Of a stretch of DNA of 64,000 bases, positions 58,651-64,000 are shown one piece after another. The DNA comes from CALBPI01 sp038524795 (GTDB taxonomy: Bacteria > Pseudomonadota > Gammaproteobacteria > Steroidobacterales > Woeseiaceae). The stretch is taken from positions 1 through 64,000 of the forward strand of contig JBCBIJ010000008.1 of assembly GCA_038524795.1 (NCBI GenBank), read 5' to 3'. Position 1 is the first letter of the stretch; each line of letters starts with the position of its first letter. A model generated the notes under the pieces. That model searched no databases. It had not been told where the DNA came from and worked only from the letters and a program-made list of their open reading frames with translations. Made by a program: the position numbers and the translations under genes.

Positions 58651-59982
58651 TCAGCCTCCATCCTTGTGCAGGATGGAAAAGAAAAACCCGTCGCCGTCAT
58701 CGCCTCCGGGCAAGCGCTGGAGGCCCAGCGACTCGGTTCGCATTACACCGTTTATGTTGCCAATGCGCAACTCGTTATTTCTGCGTACACCCGCCTGTTT
58801 GTCGCAGAAAGCGGACACCACATCGTGATTCTCGATGCGAAACACCGAGCATGTTGCGTAAACCAAACAACCACCTGGCGCCAGCAGGGGCCACAATCCC
58901 TGCAACAAATCGCTTTGCCGCTGGGCAAATGCTTCGAGGTCATCGCGACGTCGCAACAACTTGATATCGGGGTGGCGTCGCACGACGCCCGACCCCGAAC
59001 AGGGGGCGTCGACGAGGATGCGGTCAAACGGCTTGCCGTCCCACCAATCGGCGGGCTGGCCGGCATCCGCCGCGACGCACTGCGCGCGATAACTGAGCCG
59101 GTCCAGGGTTTCGTCGACGCGTGCGAGCCGATCGGGATCGCTGTCGATCGCCACCAGATCTAGCGCACCGCCGGCGCGCTCGAGCAGGTGGCCTGTCTTG
59201 CCACCCGGTGCGGCACAGGCGTCCAGCACGCGCATGCCGGGCGCTACATCGATGGCCGCCACGACAGCCTGCGCGGCCACATCCTGGACGGATACGGCGC
59301 CAGTATCGAAGCCCGGCAGCCGGGTCACGGGAACCGGTGTGTGCAGGCGCAACGCCGAGGGGCAGTCGGCCGACGGACTCGACTCGAGCCCCAGCGCCTC
59401 AAGCTCGGCGGTGTAGACCTCACGCGTCGTCCGGTCCAGATTGACCCGCAGCCACATGGGCGCGCGCGCGTTGCCCGCGGCCAGCACATTATCCGCATCG
59501 TTTGGCCAGTCCGCGGCCACGACATCGACAAACCAGTCGGGGTAGTTGTGGCGCACGGGCCGCGCCCCGCTGAGCGCCGCAATGAGCGCCTCACGCTCGC
59601 GACCGAATCGGCGCAGCACCGCGTTCACGAGACCTTTGAGCCGCGACTTGCCGAGTGCGACGCAGGCATTGACGGCCTCGGCCACAGCGGCATGCGCGGC
59701 CGTGTCGTGTTGCCAGCGGTCCAGAAGTGCGGCCATGAGTAACGCGTGCACGAGCGACTCGCGTTTCGGCAGCGGGCGGTCGAGCAGCTGGTCCAGCAGG
59801 CCATCGAGCTGGCGGTAGTGGCGCAGAGCCCCGTAGGCGAGCGCCGCAGCAAATGGCCGCGCTGATTCTGGCAGGCCACTGGTTGCCTGGGCGAGGCTAT
59901 CGTCCAGAGAACGCCCGTGGCGGCGAACACCGTCTATGGCGCGCGCAGCGGCGGCGCGAGCCGCGGCCGAGTGTGTGGTCAC
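58651..59982 (-). CDS. rsmB: 16S rRNA (cytosine-967-C5)-methyltransferase
   Basis: A 443-residue m5C methyltransferase. The N-terminal NusB-like domain (about 1-140) is followed by the catalytic domain, with SAM motif LDACAAPGGKTGHLLE, the catalytic loop DAPCSGSGVVRRHPDIK and the nucleophile Cys in VYATCSVF. It modifies C967 of 16S rRNA. It starts at GTG 59982, overlapping the fmt stop (GTGA). Order def-fmt-rsmB is the conserved gammaproteobacterial one. Confidence 0.95.
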   Translation of the reverse strand: MTTHSAAARAAAARAIDGVRRHGRSLDDSLAQATSGLPESARPFAAALAYGALRHYRQLDGLLDQLLDRPLPKRESLVHALLMAALLDRWQHDTAAHAAVAEAVNACVALGKSRLKGLVNAVLRRFGREREALIAALSGARPVRHNYPDWFVDVVAADWPNDADNVLAAGNARAPMWLRVNLDRTTREVYTAELEALGLESSPSADCPSALRLHTPVPVTRLPGFDTGAVSVQDVAAQAVVAAIDVAPGMRVLDACAAPGGKTGHLLERAGGALDLVAIDSDPDRLARVDETLDRLSYRAQCVAADAGQPADWWDGKPFDRILVDAPCSGSGVVRRHPDIKLLRRRDDLEAFAQRQSDLLQGLWPLLAPGGCLVYATCSVFRIENHDVVSAFCDKQAGVRRNNELRIGNINGVMRTESLGLQRLPGGDDGDGFFFSILHKDGG

Positions 59983-60926
59983 AGTGCGTCGCCAAGCCGC
60001 TCGCCCACGAGCGCCTGCTGACGCGACAGCGCCTCGGGCGTTATGCGGCCGCGGCCCGGACGCTGCACCTCGGTCACGCGCACCACCCCCTCGCCCGTAG
60101 CGACGTTCATGCCGGCGTCATCCACAGACAGCACCGTGCCCGGCTTCGCACCGCTTGCTTCAACGTCTGCCGCAAGTCGTGAACGCCAGAGCTTTAGCGA
60201 TTCGTCGCCCAACGTCGCCACACAGCCCGGGTAGGGATTGAAGGCACGAATTCGGCGGTCGATCTCCTCGGCGGGCCACTGCCATTCGACACGACCGTCT
60301 TCCCGAGACAGCTTGCGTGCGTAGGTGGCGAGTGCATCATCCTGCGCCACGGCCTCCCGTTCGCCATCGAGGATCGGCGCGAGTTCATGGACCAGCAGGT
60401 CACCGCCCAGCTGTGCGAGCCGGTTGTGCAGTTCAACGGCGGTTTCGCGCGACTCGATGGGCGTCGCCTGGCTGGCGAGCACGGGGCCCGTGTCCAGCCC
60501 GGCCTCCATCTGCATGAGGCAGACACCAGACTGGGCATCGCCCGATGCGATCGCCCAGGGAATCGGTGCAGCACCACGCCAGCGGGGCAACAGCGACGCG
60601 TGCACGTTGAGACAGCCCCCGCGCGGCGCGTCGAGGACGGCTTGCGGCAGGATAAGGCCGTAGGCGGCGACGATGAGCGCGTCGAGCTCGGCCAGGCCCA
60701 GTTGATCGACGGTCTCTGGGGGTTTGAGCGACACGGGTTGCTCGACGCGCAAGCCCTCGTCGAGGGCCAGCGCTTTGACCGGGCTCGCCGTCAGCTTGCG
60801 GCCGCGACCGGCCGGTCGGTCGGGTTGCGTGAGCACGAGCTCAGGCCGGTAACCCGCTGCAAGCAGGTGACGCAGAATGGTTGCGGCGAATTCGGGCGTG
60901 CCCGCAAAGCCCAGGCGCAGGCCCAA
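59979..60926 (-). CDS. fmt: Methionyl-tRNA formyltransferase
   Basis: A 315-residue enzyme that formylates initiator Met-tRNA. Motifs are RLGFAGTPEFAATIL at the start, TQPDRPAGRGRKLTASPVK (tRNA-binding loop), NVHASLLPRWRGAAPIPWAI (catalytic Asn-His) and SGDAQSGVCLMQMEAGLDTG. Start TTG 60926 gives the family length and begins one base after the def stop; the longer in-frame extension overlaps def and looks false. It acts with the deformylase encoded upstream, closing the N-formyl cycle of translation initiation. Confidence 0.95.
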   Translation of the reverse strand: MGLRLGFAGTPEFAATILRHLLAAGYRPELVLTQPDRPAGRGRKLTASPVKALALDEGLRVEQPVSLKPPETVDQLGLAELDALIVAAYGLILPQAVLDAPRGGCLNVHASLLPRWRGAAPIPWAIASGDAQSGVCLMQMEAGLDTGPVLASQATPIESRETAVELHNRLAQLGGDLLVHELAPILDGEREAVAQDDALATYARKLSREDGRVEWQWPAEEIDRRIRAFNPYPGCVATLGDESLKLWRSRLAADVEASGAKPGTVLSVDDAGMNVATGEGVVRVTEVQRPGRGRITPEALSRQQALVGERLGDAL

Positions 60927-60927
60927 G

Positions 60928-61461
60928 TCAGTGTCCGGCAGCTTGGGCCTCGGGCTCGGACTGGCGCTGCTTCTGGTCCTTGAGCAATCGCTTCCGGATG
61001 CGCTGACGCTTGAGCTGCGACAGATAATCGACGAACAGCTTGCCGTCGAGATGGTCGATTTCGTGCTGGATGCAGACCGCCAGCAGGCCGTCGGTTTCCA
61101 GCGTCTGCTCGTTGCCGTCGCGATCGAGGAAGCGAACAACGATCGCGTCTGCGCGTTCCACTTTCTCGTAGTAGCCGGGCACCGACAGGCAGCCCTCTTC
61201 CATGACCTCGACGCCGTCTTTGCTCACAATTTCGGGATTCACGAGCGCCAGCGGCTCAGATTTGTCCTCGGACACGTCCGCGACCAGCACGCGCTGATGC
61301 ACGTCGACCTGCGTGGCCGCCAGCCCGATACCCGGTGCTGCGTACATCGTCTCCAAAAGGTTGTCGATGAGCGTACGGATCTCGTCGTTGACCTCGGCGA
61401 CGGGCGCGGCCTTGGTACGCAGGCGGGGGTCCGGGAATTCGAGGATTTTGAGCAGGGCCAT
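60928..61461 (-). CDS. def: Peptide deformylase
   Basis: A 177-residue Fe2+ metallohydrolase that removes the N-formyl group of nascent proteins. The three family motifs are present: GIGLAATQ, EEGCLSVPG and QHEIDHLDG. The C terminus is lengthened by a charged tail (KRQRIRKRLLKDQKQRQ). ATG 61461 was preferred; an in-frame ORF up to 61668 has no related residues. Divergent from the LysM gene over 256 bases. Confidence 0.96.
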   Translation of the reverse strand: MALLKILEFPDPRLRTKAAPVAEVNDEIRTLIDNLLETMYAAPGIGLAATQVDVHQRVLVADVSEDKSEPLALVNPEIVSKDGVEVMEEGCLSVPGYYEKVERADAIVVRFLDRDGNEQTLETDGLLAVCIQHEIDHLDGKLFVDYLSQLKRQRIRKRLLKDQKQRQSEPEAQAAGH

Positions 61462-61717
61462 GATGAGCGTTCCGGGGCCTGTGGCGGGCCTGGGCCCCAG
61501 CCCGTGCCAGCGTTCACAGTTCCCCTTATAAAAGAGGTGTAAAGTTTTGACTTGAAACGGGCCGATGCACACAATGCCTGCCCATTGGGGGCGGAAAAAC
61601 CGTCCGGGGGCCATATTGTGACGCACTTGGCAGTTAGTGCACCGCCACGCCGTCATAGTATATGACAAATATAAGGCCCTTCAGGCCATTCACAACCCGT
61701 ACGGAGTCTGCTCGATC
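61462..61717. other. Divergent def/LysM intergenic region
   Basis: A 256-base non-coding gap. GTCATA-GTA-TATGAC (61652-61666) is a perfect 6-bp hairpin or dyad about 50 bases upstream of the LysM start. A TTGGCA at 61627-61632 and the A/T-rich tract TTATAAAAGAGG near 61525 suggest a promoter in each direction, but no full consensus pair could be assigned. Confidence 0.35.
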
Positions 61718-62905
61718 ATGCTTCCGAGAGCGCACACCCGCACAGCGAAGCTGGCCTTGGCCGGCGCGCTGGCTGCACTGACTGCCGGCTGCAGTCTGAA
61801 TCCCTTCGGCGGTTCCGACGAGGAGCCCGTTCCCGTGACCCGCGCCGGTCAGGAGGCCACGCAGCCTGTTTCCATCGCGCACTCTTCGCGCGAGCCCACC
61901 CGGTCGGGCCCGATCATCACGACGAGCGAGGAAGTGCCGATCGCGGATAACGCGCCGGACACCTACATCGTCAAACGCGGTGACACGCTCTGGGACATCT
62001 CGGCGATGTTCCTGCGCGACCCCTGGTTCTGGCCCGAAATTTGGCAGGTGAACCCGCAGGTCGAGAACCCGCACCTCATCTTCCCCGGTGACCGCCTGTC
62101 GCTGATTTATGTCGACGGCCAGCCCCGAATCCTGCTTGAGCGCGGCTCGAGCATGGCCCGCATGTCTCCGGGCGTCCGCGTGATTCCGCTTGAAGACGCG
62201 ATCACGACGATCCCCTACGAACAGATTGCCGCGTTCCTGACGCGTGCCGCCGTTCTTGAGCGCGAGCAAGTCGATGGCCTGCCTTATGTGCTCAAGTCGC
62301 GCGGTGACCACTTGATCTCGAGTGCGGGCGTCTCGCTGTACGCCCGCGGCGACATTGACGGTATCGGCGCCCGCTACAGCGTGGTCCACATCGGTGGCCC
62401 GCTGCGCGATCCCGACGACAACAAGGTTGTCGGTTACGAAGCGCTTTACGTGGGCGACGGCACTGTCCGCCGCGCAGGTGACCCATCGACGTTGTTCATT
62501 AACCAGTCTACGCGCGAGATCCTGAACGGTGACCGCCTGCTGAGCCAGGACGTCGTCATCCCGCTCAATTTCTTCCCGAAAGCACCGGCCCGCCAGGTCG
62601 ACGGCCGCATCATCTCGGTCGTCGATGGCGTGTCACGCATCGGTCAGTACCAAGTCGTAGTCATTAACCGCGGCGAGCGCGACGGCCTCGCAACGGGCGA
62701 TGTCCTCGACGTCGAGCGCGCGGGCGACATCGTTCGCGACTACTACTCGAAAAACGGTCTGTTTGGTGCCGAAAGCGTGCAGTTGCCGCCTGAAAAGTCG
62801 GGTAACCTGATGCTGTTCAAAACCTATGACCGCATCGCCTACGGCCTGATCATGACGGCGCAGAGCGACATTCGCGTCGGCGACCTCGTCACGAACCCGG
62901 AGTAA
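61718..62905 (+). CDS. LysM-domain lipoprotein
   Basis: A 395-residue lipidated protein. The lipobox LTAGC places the acylated Cys at residue 25. LysM is at about 85-140 (TYIVKRGDTLWDISAMFLRD then NPHLIFPGDRLSLIYVDG), binding peptidoglycan. The remainder is a long beta-rich region (QVVVINRGERDGLATGDVLDV) typical of the LysM protein found beside def and dprA in gammaproteobacteria. ATG 61718 has CGGAG at 61702-61706. Role in envelope integrity is presumed. Confidence 0.9.
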   Translation: MLPRAHTRTAKLALAGALAALTAGCSLNPFGGSDEEPVPVTRAGQEATQPVSIAHSSREPTRSGPIITTSEEVPIADNAPDTYIVKRGDTLWDISAMFLRDPWFWPEIWQVNPQVENPHLIFPGDRLSLIYVDGQPRILLERGSSMARMSPGVRVIPLEDAITTIPYEQIAAFLTRAAVLEREQVDGLPYVLKSRGDHLISSAGVSLYARGDIDGIGARYSVVHIGGPLRDPDDNKVVGYEALYVGDGTVRRAGDPSTLFINQSTREILNGDRLLSQDVVIPLNFFPKAPARQVDGRIISVVDGVSRIGQYQVVVINRGERDGLATGDVLDVERAGDIVRDYYSKNGLFGAESVQLPPEKSGNLMLFKTYDRIAYGLIMTAQSDIRVGDLVTNPE

Positions 62906-62941
62906 ATCCACAGTCATTCGCGACGAATCTGTCGCTACGCG

Positions 62942-62969
62942 GGCGCCCTTCACGGGCGCCTTGTCGTTT
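62942..62969 (+). terminator. Possible terminator between the LysM and dprA genes
   Basis: GGCGCCC-TTCAC-GGGCGCC (62942-62960) is a 7-bp perfect stem followed by TTGTCGTTT, a weak T-rich tract. It may attenuate readthrough into dprA. Confidence 0.5.
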
Positions 62970-63014
62970 GTGCCCGACCGTGCCGCCGGCTGCCGCGGCA
63001 CCCGGGTGCCACAC

Positions 63015-64000
63015 ATGCCAGAACCACAACCGGCCTCCACCGACGCGGACCGCGACGCCTGGCTGCGCTTGATCTGCGCAGACCTGGGCAATGCTGCACG
63101 CTTGAAGCTGCTCGACGCACTGGGCTCGCCCGAACACATCCTGAGTGCCAGCCCGTCAACGTTGCGCGGGGCCGGTGCCCAGCCCGCTGATCTCGACGCC
63201 CTGGCGCAGGTCGACGACGGCCGAGTTCGCAACGCGGCGGCCTGGCTCGCAGCGCCCAATCACCACCTTCTGACCTGCAACGAACCGTCCTGGCCCGAAG
63301 CGCTCCGCGACATCCCGGACGCGCCCGTGGCGCTGTTTGTCGACGGTGACCCGAGTTTGCTCGCGATGCCTGCGCTGGCCATTGTCGGCAGCCGCAATCC
63401 GACGCCCCAGGGCACAGACAACGCGCAGCAGTTCGCGCGCTATCTCGCAGGACATGGCCTCACCATCGTCAGTGGTCTGGCAACGGGCATCGACGCCAGC
63501 GCCCACCGTGGCGCGCTTGCAGCTGATGGCGCCACGGTCGCTGTGCTGGGCACGGGCATCGATCAGTTTTATCCGCCCGGCAATCGGGATCTCCAGTTGG
63601 ACATCGCCCGCGCCGGTTGCGTGGTCAGCGAATACGCGCCGGGCCGCCCCGCTGTCGCCGGACAGTTTCCGGCCCGCAATCGCATCATCAGCGGGCTGGC
63701 GCTGGGCACACTCGTCGTCGAGGCAACGCGCCGATCGGGCTCCTTGATTACGGCCCGACTCGCCGGTGAGCAGGGTCGCTCGGTGTTTGCGATCCCGGGC
63801 TCAATCCACAATCCGCTCTCACGGGGTTGCCATCAGTTGATTCGACAAGGCGCTCTGCTCGTCGAATCAGCGGATGACATATTCTCAGACATCGGTCCGC
63901 GCCTGAGCCAGGTGTCGGCGGCCGCGCAGCACGCCCCCGAAATCACAGAAAGCGCGCCAGAACAGGCGCCTGACGCGGACTACCAACGTGTGCTCGACGC
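63015..64000 (+). CDS. dprA: DNA-processing protein DprA (3' end outside the window)
   Basis: The reading frame from ATG 63015 stays open to the last base (328 codons), so the protein is cut by the window edge. Recognisable features are an N-terminal SAM-like region, then the Rossmann core: ALAIVGSRNPTPQG, SGLATGIDASAHRGAL, VLGTGIDQFYPPGN, FPARNRIISGLA and VFAIPGSIHNPLSRG. DprA loads RecA onto incoming single strands during transformation. In-frame GTG 62970 would add 15 residues; the ATG is preferred. The C-terminal winged domain lies beyond the window. Confidence 0.93.
   Translation, partial: MPEPQPASTDADRDAWLRLICADLGNAARLKLLDALGSPEHILSASPSTLRGAGAQPADLDALAQVDDGRVRNAAAWLAAPNHHLLTCNEPSWPEALRDIPDAPVALFVDGDPSLLAMPALAIVGSRNPTPQGTDNAQQFARYLAGHGLTIVSGLATGIDASAHRGALAADGATVAVLGTGIDQFYPPGNRDLQLDIARAGCVVSEYAPGRPAVAGQFPARNRIISGLALGTLVVEATRRSGSLITARLAGEQGRSVFAIPGSIHNPLSRGCHQLIRQGALLVESADDIFSDIGPRLSQVSAAAQHAPEITESAPEQAPDADYQRVLD

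Noticed and set aside
1..64000. tRNA/rRNA genes, insertion sequences and CRISPR arrays
   Set aside because: I looked for T-loop-like GGTTCGAAT strings, transposase motifs and regularly spaced repeats and saw none. This reading was by eye, not with a covariance model.

Overview
The window is GC-rich, tightly packed bacterial chromosome with short intergenic gaps and many ATGA/GTGA-type overlaps. Gene content points to a gammaproteobacterium, probably marine or environmental. The evidence is the priA-argS-SPOR order, the divergent dprA/lysM versus def-fmt-rsmB-DUF4390-ntrY-ntrX block, a 'proteobacterial dedicated sortase' locus, a TPR protein with an N-terminal membrane/FlgO-like module, and an alanine-racemase-fold ornithine decarboxylase. 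This is judged from protein features alone, with no database search. I see no tRNA, rRNA, insertion sequence, prophage or CRISPR array.

Layout. 1-4.7 kb: minus-strand class II aldolase, M20 amidohydrolase and a UvrD-type helicase with two LexA-like sites just upstream; three copies of an intergenic palindromic repeat lie here. 4.7-6.5 kb: TauE/SafE permease, a c-type cytochrome lipoprotein and a DksA/TraR-type zinc protein. 6.6-12.5 kb: a FixL-like PAS kinase whose first PAS keeps the haem-ligand His and the distal Arg, a FixJ-type regulator, a tandem Usp protein, cardiolipin synthase and a second tandem Usp protein. 12.6-18.8 kb: a glutathione S-transferase, then the dedicated sortase system: class GN sortase, its VIT/vWA substrate, and a divergent response regulator/kinase pair. 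18.8-24.1 kb: a glycosyltransferase, a secreted protein and a FlgO/TPR protein in one run, then type II NADH dehydrogenase.

24.1-26.7 kb: a complete polyamine operon (SAM decarboxylase, spermidine synthase, ornithine decarboxylase) behind a leader with a four-codon ORF that runs into a stem-loop. 26.8-36 kb: a small beta-barrel protein, a PLD-family lipoprotein, an orphan secretin N-domain protein and gltD/gltB. 36-49 kb: mixed housekeeping and hypothetical genes, including a MATE exporter, FadI-like thiolase, an AGCS symporter with an extra soluble insertion, a LolA-like/outer-membrane protein pair, thiopurine methyltransferase, ferrochelatase, a 5'-3' exonuclease and an HNH nuclease. 49.4-64 kb: priA (with DnaA boxes abutting its start), argS, a SPOR protein, an ACT protein, ntrX, ntrY, DUF4390, rsmB, fmt and def on the minus strand, then a LysM lipoprotein and dprA, which runs off the end.

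The most interesting parts are the dedicated sortase locus with its degenerate FTATG sorting signal, the candidate oxygen-sensing FixL/FixJ-Usp island, the speD leader, the DnaA boxes at priA, and a NtrX whose ATPase motifs are eroded.
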